The notes: generated from the sequence alone by a model not told the origin. Positions 1 through 6,420 are shown, numbered from the stretch's first letter. The stretch is DNA of 6,612 bases from Bacteroidota bacterium (GCA_021812745.1 JAKAMS010000145.1:1-6612); one strand, 5' to 3'. Made by a program: numbers and translations.

Positions 1-633
1 CGTAAACCGGTTATGTCTTTGCAAGATGATGTTTACCATCCGTTTCAGGGTCTTGCGGATTTGATGACTATCTTTGAACACATGGGAAGAAATACAGAAA
101 GATTAAAAGTAACAGTATCATGGGCATACGCAACAACGCATTCAAAACCGTTGAGTGTTCCTCAAACACAAATTCTTCTTTTTCCTCGTTATGGAATTGA
201 TGTAACAGTCGCACACCCGAAAGAATTTCCTCTAAGTAAAAATATTGTAGAAAAAGCTCAACAGAATGCAAAAGATGGCGGCGGAAGTTTGCGCTTCACA
301 AATAATATGGACGAAGCATTTGAAGGTGCTCATATTGTTATTCCTAAAAATTGGGGCGGGTTTGGTTTCTACGATGAAGAATATTATCTCTTGAACGAAG
401 ATGAATGTAAAAAAGAGATGAAAGGAAACCTTGATAAATATAAGAGCTGGATATGCGACGATAAGCGGATTAAACTGGCAGATAAAAACGTAAAATTGAT
501 GCACGCACTTCCGGCTGACCGCGGAAATGAAGTGACAGATGAAATTTTGGATAACCCGAATATTTCAATCGTTTTTGATGAAGCCGAAAACCGTCTTCAT
601 ACTGCAAAAGCAATTATGGGATTAACAATGTGA
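1..633 (+). CDS. ygeW: Knotted carbamoyltransferase, YgeW-type (3' part; 5' end outside window)
   Basis: This is the C-terminal two-thirds or so of an aspartate/ornithine carbamoyltransferase-fold enzyme. The frame is open to the window edge, so the ATG at 13 is internal and the SxRTR phosphate-binding loop is not visible. Visible family features (window residue numbers) are the carbamoyl-phosphate motif HPFQ at 13-16, followed by LADLMT. SWAYATTHSKPLSVPQ follows at about 40-55, a Pro-containing loop as in the knotted subfamily. HALPADRGNEVTDE (168-181) and the FDEAENRLHT end (about 192-201) complete it. These resemble YgeW rather than classical ArgF or the succinyl-/acetylornithine enzymes. 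The substrate of YgeW proteins is not firmly established; they occur in purine/ureide catabolic loci. Oddity: the usual HCLP motif reads HALP. The next gene lies 73 bp downstream on the same strand. Carbamoyltransferase is very likely; the YgeW subgroup is likely. An atypical ornithine carbamoyltransferase is the main alternative. Confidence 0.82.
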   Translation, partial: RKPVMSLQDDVYHPFQGLADLMTIFEHMGRNTERLKVTVSWAYATTHSKPLSVPQTQILLFPRYGIDVTVAHPKEFPLSKNIVEKAQQNAKDGGGSLRFTNNMDEAFEGAHIVIPKNWGGFGFYDEEYYLLNEDECKKEMKGNLDKYKSWICDDKRIKLADKNVKLMHALPADRGNEVTDEILDNPNISIVFDEAENRLHTAKAIMGLTM

Positions 634-670
634 TGAAGTTACTCCGAGCGAAGCGAAGAGTCTCTATCAC
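634..670. repeat. Possible copy of an intergenic repeat (CGAGCGAAGCGAAGAG type)
   Basis: The spacer after ygeW contains CTCCGAGCGAAGCGAAGAG at 642-660, whose complement reads TCTTCGCTTCGCTCGGAGTAAC. Sequences of the form TTCGCTTCGCTCAGAATGAC are, from general knowledge, frequent short intergenic repeats in many bacterial genomes. The stretch is more G+C-rich than its surroundings and begins right after the stop codon. I see no stem followed by a T-run, so it is not a clear terminator. Copy number cannot be judged from one window. Confidence 0.4.
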
Positions 671-706
671 TTAAGATGAGAACTTTCTCCGCTATTAGGA
701 TTAAAA

Positions 707-1975
707 ATGAAAAATTATATTTACAAATGTTTCGATTGCGGAAAAAGTTACGGCAAAGATGAGATCGAAAAAAATCTGGTCTATCTTTGCCCGGCTTGCG
801 GCAAAGTTGAAAAAAATCAACCTTTGCGCGGAGTTCTTACAGTTGAATATGATTATGAATCAATTAGAAAGAATTTCAGCAGAGAAGAATTTCTGAAATT
901 TCAACCCGGTAAATTTTGGCAGTATGATTTTTTATGGCCGCTAGAATTTGAAAATGGGAAAATGAAGTCCGTAGATGAAAAATTGTTACACAGAGTTACG
1001 CTTGATCAAAACAGCCTGCTTGAATTTTCTTATGAAGGAAAACCATTTTTAGTTCTTGATGATACCCGCAATCCAACATTATCATTTAAGGACAGAGCTT
1101 CAAGTTTGGTAGCTCTTAAGGCCTTGCAGCTGGGAATAAAAGAAATAGCAGCGGCATCAACCGGCAATGCCGGCTCTTCGCTTGCGGGAGTGTGCGCGCG
1201 GTTGGGATTGAAATCAATAATTTTTGTCCCCAAAAACATTCCTGAAGCAAAGAGAATCCAGATCCAATCTTACGGCGCAGATATTTATTTGGTTGACGGT
1301 GATTATGATTTGGCTTTTGATACATGTCTTGAAATATCAACTCAAAAAAAATGGTATAATAGAAACACTGCATATAACCCTCTTACTATCGAAGGAAAGA
1401 AATCCGCAGCTTTCGATCTATTCATTTCAACACAAGGAAAAATGCCCGATCTTATTTTTGTTCCGACTGGCGATGGAGTAATTTTAGCCGGACTTTACAA
1501 GGGTTTGCGTGAGCTAAAAGAACTAGGATGGATAGAAGAAATTCCTTCATTGATTTCTGTACAGGCAGAAGGCAGTAATGCGGTTGTAAGATATTTGGCT
1601 GATCAAAAATTTGAATATAAACCGGCAAGCAGTATTGCGGATTCAATTTGCGCAGGCGCTCCAAGATGTTTATATATGGCTTACGATGCGATAATAAAAT
1701 CGAATGGCAACGCAGTTGAAGTAAATGACGCAGAAATTCTGGATGCTCAAAAATATGTTGCTCAAAATTATGGAATTTTACTGGAACCCTCTTCGTCGTC
1801 AACATTTGCAGCATATAAAAAATTTATTAACTCGAATAAGTTAGATGAGAAAACAGCGGTTTTACTTTTTACCGGCAATGGATTGAAAGATACTTCTGCG
1901 CTTAAAAATTGGAATCATGCTGTTGAACCTTTTACAACAAAGCAGATTTATAATAAAATTAATTCATCTTTTTAA
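707..1975 (+). CDS. thrC: Threonine synthase-like PLP enzyme (fold type II) with N-terminal zinc ribbon
   Basis: A 422-residue protein of the threonine synthase family, which converts O-phosphohomoserine to threonine with PLP. The N-terminus has a CxxC...CxxC zinc ribbon (C8, C11, C28, C31). The PLP-binding lysine is K128 in LSFKDR. STGNAGSS (151-158) is the Asn-containing cofactor loop. PTGDG (253-257), SICAGAPR (313-320) and FTGNGLKD (388-395) follow in family order, and the length is normal. The ATG at 707 is preceded by AGGA at 697-700 with a 6-nt spacer, which supports this start. No homoserine kinase or homoserine dehydrogenase gene is beside it. Its neighbours are a YgeW-type carbamoyltransferase and a MocA-like protein. 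In enterobacterial and clostridial relatives of that locus the PLP enzyme is diaminopropionate ammonia-lyase (YgeX), which lacks a zinc ribbon. It may thus be true ThrC or a lyase-like relative in purine/ureide catabolism. Family is certain; substrate is not. Confidence 0.88.
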   Translation: MKNYIYKCFDCGKSYGKDEIEKNLVYLCPACGKVEKNQPLRGVLTVEYDYESIRKNFSREEFLKFQPGKFWQYDFLWPLEFENGKMKSVDEKLLHRVTLDQNSLLEFSYEGKPFLVLDDTRNPTLSFKDRASSLVALKALQLGIKEIAAASTGNAGSSLAGVCARLGLKSIIFVPKNIPEAKRIQIQSYGADIYLVDGDYDLAFDTCLEISTQKKWYNRNTAYNPLTIEGKKSAAFDLFISTQGKMPDLIFVPTGDGVILAGLYKGLRELKELGWIEEIPSLISVQAEGSNAVVRYLADQKFEYKPASSIADSICAGAPRCLYMAYDAIIKSNGNAVEVNDAEILDAQKYVAQNYGILLEPSSSSTFAAYKKFINSNKLDEKTAVLLFTGNGLKDTSALKNWNHAVEPFTTKQIYNKINSSF

Positions 1976-2019
1976 ATAAATTACTTTAAGAAATTTCATT
2001 CGCAAAATGCTTATGGAGC

Positions 2020-2043
2020 TTTCACTCGTCTAGAATAACAATG
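2020..2043. repeat. Possible degenerate remnant of the same intergenic repeat family
   Basis: The 75-bp spacer between the thrC-like gene and mocA holds TTCACTCGTCTAGAATAAC (2021-2039). It aligns imperfectly, with one gap and several transitions, to the complement of the element at 642-660 and to the common TTCGCTTCGCTCAGAATGAC type. Orientation would be opposite to the first copy. The match is weak and could be chance. The rest of this spacer is A+T-rich with no clear promoter or terminator. Confidence 0.2.
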
Positions 2044-2050
2044 TAAATAA

Positions 2051-2656
2051 ATGAATAAACCCAAAATTAACGGTTTGCTAATAGCGGCGGGGTTTTCCAA
2101 AAGGATGGGCGATTTTAAGCCTTTGATGGAGTATGATAACAATCCTTATATAGTTGTAATTACAAAAAAACTTTTGAGTGTTTGTGAAACTGTAGTTATT
2201 GTAACCGGTCACAAAAGTGTTGAGATAGAATCTACAATCAAATTCGCGTTCATAGAAAATGTATTATTCCCGCGTGTAAAAGTTATTGTCAATCCAAATT
2301 TTGAAAAAGGAATGTTCACGTCTCTTCAGACTGGTGTAAAAGAGCTGATAGATTCAGATTGGATATTGTATCACTTTGTAGATCAGCCGTTTCATAAAGA
2401 AAAATTTTATAAAGAATTTACAGCGAAAATTGATGACGAATACGATTGGATTCAGCCGGTTCACGATGGTTTAGAAGGTCATCCTGTGATGTTCAAAAAA
2501 ACAATTTTTGAAAAAATTATTTCAAGTCCGGAAAATCACATACTAAGATTAATAAGAGATGATGGTTCGACAAAAAAGAAAATATGGGATTGCAGTTACT
2601 CGCAAATATTGAAAGACTTTGACACACCGGAAGACCTGATTCATTCTAATAAATAA
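2051..2656 (+). CDS. mocA: MocA-like molybdenum cofactor nucleotidyltransferase (NTP-transferase fold)
   Basis: A 201-residue protein of the MobA/MocA/IspD-like nucleotidyltransferase fold. The nucleotide-binding signature LIAAGFSKRMGDFKPL is at residues 10-25. NPNFEKGMFTSLQTG (81-95), the metal-binding-type DQP (111-113), GHPVMF (143-148) and DFDTPEDL (189-196) follow in MocA order. MocA transfers CMP from CTP to molybdopterin, making the cytosine dinucleotide cofactor of xanthine-dehydrogenase-type enzymes. The AAG in the first motif fits MocA better than GTP-using MobA, which has AGG. The cofactor would serve molybdenum hydroxylases presumably encoded nearby; none is in the window, but YgeW two genes upstream is a known companion. 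The ATG has no recognisable Shine-Dalgarno sequence; the region before it is TAACAATGTAAATAA. The stop lies 2 bp from the convergent rlmN stop. A sugar or CoxI-type nucleotidyltransferase is the alternative; the fold is near certain. Confidence 0.8.
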   Translation: MNKPKINGLLIAAGFSKRMGDFKPLMEYDNNPYIVVITKKLLSVCETVVIVTGHKSVEIESTIKFAFIENVLFPRVKVIVNPNFEKGMFTSLQTGVKELIDSDWILYHFVDQPFHKEKFYKEFTAKIDDEYDWIQPVHDGLEGHPVMFKKTIFEKIISSPENHILRLIRDDGSTKKKIWDCSYSQILKDFDTPEDLIHSNK

Positions 2657-2658
2657 AT

Positions 2659-3726
2659 CTATTTGATTTTAACTGCCAGCTGTCCGCAAGCCGCGGCAAT
2701 ATCATCTCCTTGTGTTTCGCGTATCATTACGGTGATATTATTGTTACGGAGTTTGTCTGCAAAGAGATGAATATCTGAAAGTGAGGTCGGCTCTAGTTCA
2801 GAAGAGATACCGCCGGGATTCATATGTCTAATGCTGTTGAACGGTATGATATTTATTTTAGAAGGAAGCGAACTGCATAGATTTGTCAGCGCTTTCACGT
2901 CTTTATCTCGGTCGTTTAAATTTTTCAGCATTGTGTATTCGAATGTAATACGTGTTTTAGTCTTCTTGGCGTAATATTTTAAAGCATCAATGTTTTCTTT
3001 CAAAGAATATTTTTTGTTGATTGGCATTATCTGTGAGCGTATATCTTCAAATGCCGAGTGAAGGGAGAATGCAAGTTTTACCCGTAAATTTTTGTCTGCA
3101 AGATCTATAATTTTATTTGCTATGCCGGCTGTAGAGATAGTAATGCGCTTACGGCTTAATCCTTTTGTGAGTTCGTGAGTAAAAATTTCTACTGATTTTA
3201 AGGTCGCATCGTAATTTAAAAGCGGCTCACCCATGCCCATATAAACAATGTTTGTGATGTTTTCTTTGCCGTGTTCTTTTGCTGTTAACAAATATTGATC
3301 TACAACTTCTCCAGTAGTAAGATTTCTTTTATATCCCATTAAACCAGTAGCGCAGAATTTACAGTCAAGCGGACAGCCGACTTGAGTTGAAATGCAAAGT
3401 GTGTTTCTATCTTTTTCCGGAATAACTACAGATTCAATCTTCCGGTTATCGAAAGTTGAGAATAAATACTTTTTTGTCCCGCTGGATGTTGATCCTTGTG
3501 TGGTTACTAAATTTAATGTTTGCAGTTCACAATTTGCAGAAAGCTTACTGCGAAGTTCTTTAGGAATGTTTTGCATCTCGGAAAAATCCGTGGATAGATG
3601 GTTATACATCCAGTTAAAAACTTGCTGGGCGCGGAATTTCGATTCGCCAATTGAAACAAAATATTCTTGAAGTTCAGATAACGTGAGTCCCTTAAGCTGA
3701 ATTTTTTTTTCTTCTTTGTTCATCAT
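2659..3726 (-). CDS. rlmN: Dual-specificity 23S rRNA/tRNA adenine-C2 methyltransferase RlmN (radical SAM)
   Basis: RlmN methylates C2 of A2503 in 23S rRNA and of A37 in certain tRNAs in the cytoplasm. It uses a 4Fe-4S cluster, SAM and a methyl-cysteine intermediate. With the ATG at 3726 the protein has 355 residues. The cluster motif is CPLDCKFC (C118, C122, C125). The partner Cys is C111 in TLCISTQVGC, and the methyl-carrying Cys is C347 in AACGQL near the C-terminus. MGMGEPLLNYD (163-173), SRKRITISTAG, LAFSLHS and IIPFN are also in place, so all catalytic residues are present. The frame can be extended to a TTG at 3732, but that codon is the end of a promoter-like TATATTTG, so I prefer the ATG at 3726 (or the adjacent ATG at 3723). 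There is no Shine-Dalgarno sequence. It is convergent with mocA and divergent from the acyl-CoA dehydrogenase. C-terminal tail and length are normal. Confidence 0.97.
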   Translation of the reverse strand: MMNKEEKKIQLKGLTLSELQEYFVSIGESKFRAQQVFNWMYNHLSTDFSEMQNIPKELRSKLSANCELQTLNLVTTQGSTSSGTKKYLFSTFDNRKIESVVIPEKDRNTLCISTQVGCPLDCKFCATGLMGYKRNLTTGEVVDQYLLTAKEHGKENITNIVYMGMGEPLLNYDATLKSVEIFTHELTKGLSRKRITISTAGIANKIIDLADKNLRVKLAFSLHSAFEDIRSQIMPINKKYSLKENIDALKYYAKKTKTRITFEYTMLKNLNDRDKDVKALTNLCSSLPSKINIIPFNSIRHMNPGGISSELEPTSLSDIHLFADKLRNNNITVMIRETQGDDIAAACGQLAVKIK

Positions 3727-3729
3727 GTG

Positions 3730-3762
3730 CAAATATAGCTATGAAGCAACAAAGTGACAAAA
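3730..3762 (-). promoter_or_regulatory. Candidate Bacteroidota-type promoter of rlmN (TTTTG-N20-TATATTTG)
   Basis: Read on the minus strand, TTTTG (3762-3758) is followed after 20 nt by TATATTTG (3737-3730). The latter is a perfect match to the TAnnTTTG -7 element of Bacteroidota, with the upstream TTTG/TTG element at about the expected distance. Transcription would start a few bases later, around 3724-3728, at or just before the ATG codons at 3726 and 3723. This would give a leaderless or nearly leaderless mRNA, consistent with the missing ribosome-binding site. Confidence 0.55.
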
Positions 3763-3840
3763 TAACGATGAAACACAACAGCAAAAAATTAATTTACTTT
3801 GCCATTTAGGCGGTTTGTACATTGTTTCTATAGAGAAAGA

Positions 3841-3870
3841 TTGAAATTTGGAATGGCATTCTTTAGTTTG
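3841..3870 (+). promoter_or_regulatory. Weak candidate promoter for the acyl-CoA dehydrogenase gene
   Basis: In the 177-bp divergent region, TTG at 3841-3843 is followed after 19 nt by TTAGTTTG at 3863-3870, one mismatch from TAnnTTTG. It would leave a 5' leader of roughly 35-40 nt containing the GGAG ribosome-binding site. A second TTTG-containing stretch, TTACTTTG near 3792-3799, also has one mismatch but lacks a good upstream element. The remainder of the region is A+T-rich with no clear operator. Confidence 0.3.
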
Positions 3871-3900
3871 CAATCAAATTAAAAAAATAAATCAAATTTT

Positions 3901-3904
3901 GGAG
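3901..3904 (+). promoter_or_regulatory. Ribosome-binding site GGAG of the acyl-CoA dehydrogenase
   Basis: GGAG lies 5 nt before the ATG at 3910 and fixes that start. It is the clearest Shine-Dalgarno sequence in the window, which suggests this gene is translated well compared with its neighbours. Confidence 0.75.
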
Positions 3905-3909
3905 AACCA

Positions 3910-5052
3910 ATGAATTTTGAATTTACTGAAGAACAGCTAATGATTCAGCAAACAGCACGCGAGTTTGCTCAATCAGAAATTGCACCATCTCAAATAGCAC
4001 GCGATAAAGACGCAAAGTTTCCAGAAGAAATAGTTAAAAAACTAGGTGAACTTGGATTTATGGGAATGATGGTTTCGCCCAAGTATGACGGTGCCGGAAT
4101 GGATACGATAAGTTATGTATTGGCAATGATTGAGCTTTCTAAAGTTGATGCAAGTCTCGGTGTAATTATGTCTGTTAATAATTCATTAGTTTGTTACGGA
4201 TTAGAAAAATGGGGCAGCGATTTTCTTAAAGAAAAATATTTGAAACCGCTTGCACGCGGAGAAAAACTTGGTGCTTTTGCTTTGTCAGAGCCGGAAGCAG
4301 GCAGCGATGCAACAAAACAAAATACTTCTGCCCATAAAGACGGTAATCATTGGGTAATCAACGGAATGAAAAACTGGATTACCAATGGAACATCAGCAGA
4401 TTATTATTTAGTTGTTACTCAGACAGATAAAGAAAAAGCTCATCACGGAATTACAACTTTCTTGGTTGAAAAGGGAACACCGGGATTTGGACACGGCGTT
4501 AAAGAAGATAAACTTGGAATCCGCAGCAGCGATACTTGCTCATTAACTTTTGAGAATTGCAGAGTTCCAGAAGAAAATGTTATTTGGGAAGTTGGCAAGG
4601 GATTTAATTTTGCGATGAATACACTTAATGGCGGAAGAATAGGAATTGCTTCTCAAGCGGTTGGAATTGCAGAAGGAGCGCTTGAAGCCGCAACTAAATA
4701 TGCTAAGACTAGAAAAGCATTCGGAACAGAGATAGCTCATCATCAAGCAATTCAATTCAAACTTGCAGATATGGCAACTAAAGTTGAAGCGGCAAAATTG
4801 TTAACTCTTCAAGCGGCTGCACTCAAAGACGCCGGTAAAAAGTATGTTAAAGAATCTGCCATGGCAAAATTGTACGCTTCAAAAGTTGCCGTAGAGTGTG
4901 CACTTGAAGCTATTCAAATTCACGGCGGATATGGTTACGTTAAAGAATATTTAGTCGAAAGATATTTGCGCGATGCAAAGATTACGGAAATTTATGAAGG
5001 AACTTCGGAAATTCAGAGAATTGTTATTGCACGTGAGTTGTTGAAAGATTAA
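3910..5052 (+). CDS. Acyl-CoA dehydrogenase, short-chain (butyryl-CoA dehydrogenase) type
   Basis: A 380-residue FAD enzyme that oxidises acyl-CoA to trans-2-enoyl-CoA and passes electrons to electron-transfer flavoprotein, in beta-oxidation or butyryl-CoA metabolism. Domains in order are an N-terminal helical domain (about 1-120), a beta-barrel domain with the family signature ALSEPEAGSD (124-133) and WITNG (156-160), and a C-terminal helical domain. The last contains TRKAFG (267-272), QIHGGYGYVKEY (336-347) and YLRDAKITEIYEGTSEIQR (352-370). The catalytic base is E363 in IYEGT, the position used by short- and medium-chain enzymes rather than by isovaleryl-CoA dehydrogenase. Length is typical and no residue is missing. 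No etfAB, thiolase or hydratase gene lies in the window, so the exact substrate chain length is inferred from similarity. It has its own upstream region. No terminator is visible before the next gene, so read-through into the envelope operon is possible. Confidence 0.95.
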   Translation: MNFEFTEEQLMIQQTAREFAQSEIAPSQIARDKDAKFPEEIVKKLGELGFMGMMVSPKYDGAGMDTISYVLAMIELSKVDASLGVIMSVNNSLVCYGLEKWGSDFLKEKYLKPLARGEKLGAFALSEPEAGSDATKQNTSAHKDGNHWVINGMKNWITNGTSADYYLVVTQTDKEKAHHGITTFLVEKGTPGFGHGVKEDKLGIRSSDTCSLTFENCRVPEENVIWEVGKGFNFAMNTLNGGRIGIASQAVGIAEGALEAATKYAKTRKAFGTEIAHHQAIQFKLADMATKVEAAKLLTLQAAALKDAGKKYVKESAMAKLYASKVAVECALEAIQIHGGYGYVKEYLVERYLRDAKITEIYEGTSEIQRIVIARELLKD

Positions 5053-5092
5053 TCGTAAATTTTAAGGTAAGTAAGAAACAGAGTTGCATAAA

Positions 5093-5512
5093 ATGAGATC
5101 ATTTTTTTTATTTCTTTTCTTGGGTGTAACTCTGATTTCGGCTCAAACGGAATTGGTGAAGTGGGAATCTCAACAAGTTTCTTATGAGCTTCCCGCTCAT
5201 AAAAATCACGATTATTCGATTGATAAATCAAGTTTTGGTTTGTCAATTCTCTCCGTGGCTCGTAATGCATATTATTTTTTTATTTCTGATCTTGACGGTG
5301 ATAACTGTGCTTTCTCGCCAACATGTTCAACATTTTTTATTCAAGCAGTCAAGGAAACGAGCATTATTAAGGGAACACTTATGTTTGCAGACCGATTCAC
5401 ACGAGATATAAATTTTTTCAAAGGGTCTAATCATTATCCGTTGCTTCCGACAAATAAATTCTTAGACCCGGCTTATAATTACACTCTACATTCAGCTAAA
5501 ATAAAATTATAA
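5093..5512 (+). CDS. yidD: YidD-like protein with signal peptide (membrane protein insertion efficiency factor family)
   Basis: A 139-residue protein from the ATG at 5093. The frame could also begin at TTG 5084, but that adds only MHK before a good signal peptide. Residues 2-15 are strongly hydrophobic and end in LISAQ, so signal peptidase I could cut before Gln18. The YidD core lies at about 50-104: YYFFIS, then NCAFSPTCS (C72, C78) and IIKGTLMFADRFTRD. YidD is a small peripheral inner-membrane protein that helps YidC/Sec insert membrane proteins. Two things differ here. The protein appears exported or membrane-anchored by its N-terminus, and the conserved third Cys of the RC motif is replaced, the sequence reading TRD. 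The tail beyond about 110 has the PLLPTNKFLDP stretch where the family has its Pro-rich end. Only 7 bp separate it from the next gene, an envelope TPR protein. Family membership is likely; classical YidD function is doubtful. Confidence 0.75.
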   Translation: MRSFFLFLFLGVTLISAQTELVKWESQQVSYELPAHKNHDYSIDKSSFGLSILSVARNAYYFFISDLDGDNCAFSPTCSTFFIQAVKETSIIKGTLMFADRFTRDINFFKGSNHYPLLPTNKFLDPAYNYTLHSAKIKL

Positions 5513-5519
5513 TCCCATC

Positions 5520-6419
5520 GTGATTCAATCAACTTTCCCAAAAATATTTGCTGTTAGAACTTATTCGAAAATTCTCTTGATAGTTCTTTTAATTTCTCCG
5601 TTTGCGAATAGTTACTGCCAGCAGACAATCGGCAATAATTTTTTCTCTCCGGATAATAGATTACAGTTTGCCAACTATCTTTATAAAGATAAAGATTACC
5701 TGCGCGCAGCAAATGAATTCAAAGAGTATCTCAAAACCAGCAGTAATGATACGATTCAGTTTAGATTATCGAATAGTCTTTTTAAGATCGGCAGATTTTC
5801 AGAAGCTTCGGATAATTTTAAAGGATTGTTCTTTGGTTCAAAGTTATCAGAAGAAGCGCGCTTGATGTTTTTTGAATCAAACTTTTTTCAAAGTGATTTT
5901 AATTCATTCCGTAATATTTCTGATCAAGAAGTATATCGGTCTCAAAAGTACCGGAAAGAGGTCGAGCGGTTGAAATTCACCACATATTTTTTTGATGATG
6001 ACGCGCTTCCGGATGAGAATATAATGCTTAACGCGTTTCCGGATTCTGCTCAATCGCAGATAGATAAATTTTATATCCAGAAAAAATTTCCGTTGCATAA
6101 GAGTTCAACTACTGCCGCAATACTATCAACATTACTGCCGGGTGCCGGAAAAATTTATACCGGAGAAATTGGAGATGGAATTACAGCACTAATCACCACT
6201 GCTTTATCAGCTTATCTTGCCTATACAAATTTTAAGGCAGACCATCAATTTAGAGGTTGGTTATTTACGGGACTTACAGCATTCTTTTACGGAGGAAATA
6301 TTTACGGTTCAGCAGCTTCGGCTCAAATTTATAATGCACGCATTCGTTTCGATTTTGAAAAAGAAGTAAAATTTTACTTTGAACAAAGAAATTATTTCTT
6401 ACCGCAGATAAATCTTTAA
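5520..6419 (+). CDS. Exported TPR protein with C-terminal PGAGKIYTG membrane domain
   Basis: I do not recognise a named family. The only plausible start is GTG 5520; a stop lies just upstream in frame at 5502-5504 and no ATG occurs before the signal peptide. It has 299 residues. A long N-terminal signal peptide (hydrophobic 18-29) ends in FANSYC before Gln34. Residues 45-125 look like TPR helices: ANYLYKDKDYLRAANEFKEY (51-70) and LSNSLFKIGRFSEASDNF (83-100). From 196 the sequence changes to AAILSTLLPGAGKIYTGEIG. Two probable membrane segments follow, about 219-237 and 246-268, the second with FFYGGNIYGSAASAQIYN. The LPGxGxxYxG pattern recalls TM2-like and similar small membrane domains. It sits 7 bp after the yidD-like gene and 1 bp before another TPR gene. 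Location is probably the cell envelope, possibly TPR outside and hairpin in the inner membrane. Function unknown. Confidence 0.8.
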   Translation: MIQSTFPKIFAVRTYSKILLIVLLISPFANSYCQQTIGNNFFSPDNRLQFANYLYKDKDYLRAANEFKEYLKTSSNDTIQFRLSNSLFKIGRFSEASDNFKGLFFGSKLSEEARLMFFESNFFQSDFNSFRNISDQEVYRSQKYRKEVERLKFTTYFFDDDALPDENIMLNAFPDSAQSQIDKFYIQKKFPLHKSSTTAAILSTLLPGAGKIYTGEIGDGITALITTALSAYLAYTNFKADHQFRGWLFTGLTAFFYGGNIYGSAASAQIYNARIRFDFEKEVKFYFEQRNYFLPQINL

Positions 6420-6420
6420 A

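Noticed and set aside
679..690. GAGAA-CT-TTCTC inverted repeat before the thrC-like gene
   Set aside because: A 2-nt loop is too short for a stable hairpin and no T-tract follows, so it is neither a terminator nor a clear operator.
1452..1814. 120-codon minus-strand open frame inside the thrC-like gene
   Set aside because: It lies wholly antisense to a well-conserved PLP enzyme, has no recognisable motif and no ribosome-binding site; it is a shadow frame.
2684..2697. CCGC-AAGCC-GCGG hairpin near the convergent gene ends as a terminator
   Set aside because: The stem is only 4 bp, there is no T-run on either side, and it lies inside the rlmN codons for the conserved AACGQL motif.
5056..5064. 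TAAATTTT as a separate promoter for the yidD-like operon
   Set aside because: It lacks the final G of TAnnTTTG and a properly spaced upstream TTG; a promoter inside the dehydrogenase gene or read-through is just as possible.
5049..5270. Minus-strand open frame of 73 codons over the acyl-CoA dehydrogenase end and the yidD-like start
   Set aside because: It is antisense to the signal-peptide gene, has no motif, and is best explained by the composition of the coding strand.
5286..5325. DLDGDN in the YidD-like protein looks like the start of an EF-hand or dockerin calcium loop
   Set aside because: The acidic residue required at loop position 12 is missing (Thr), and the stretch falls in the normal FIS...G..C part of the YidD core.
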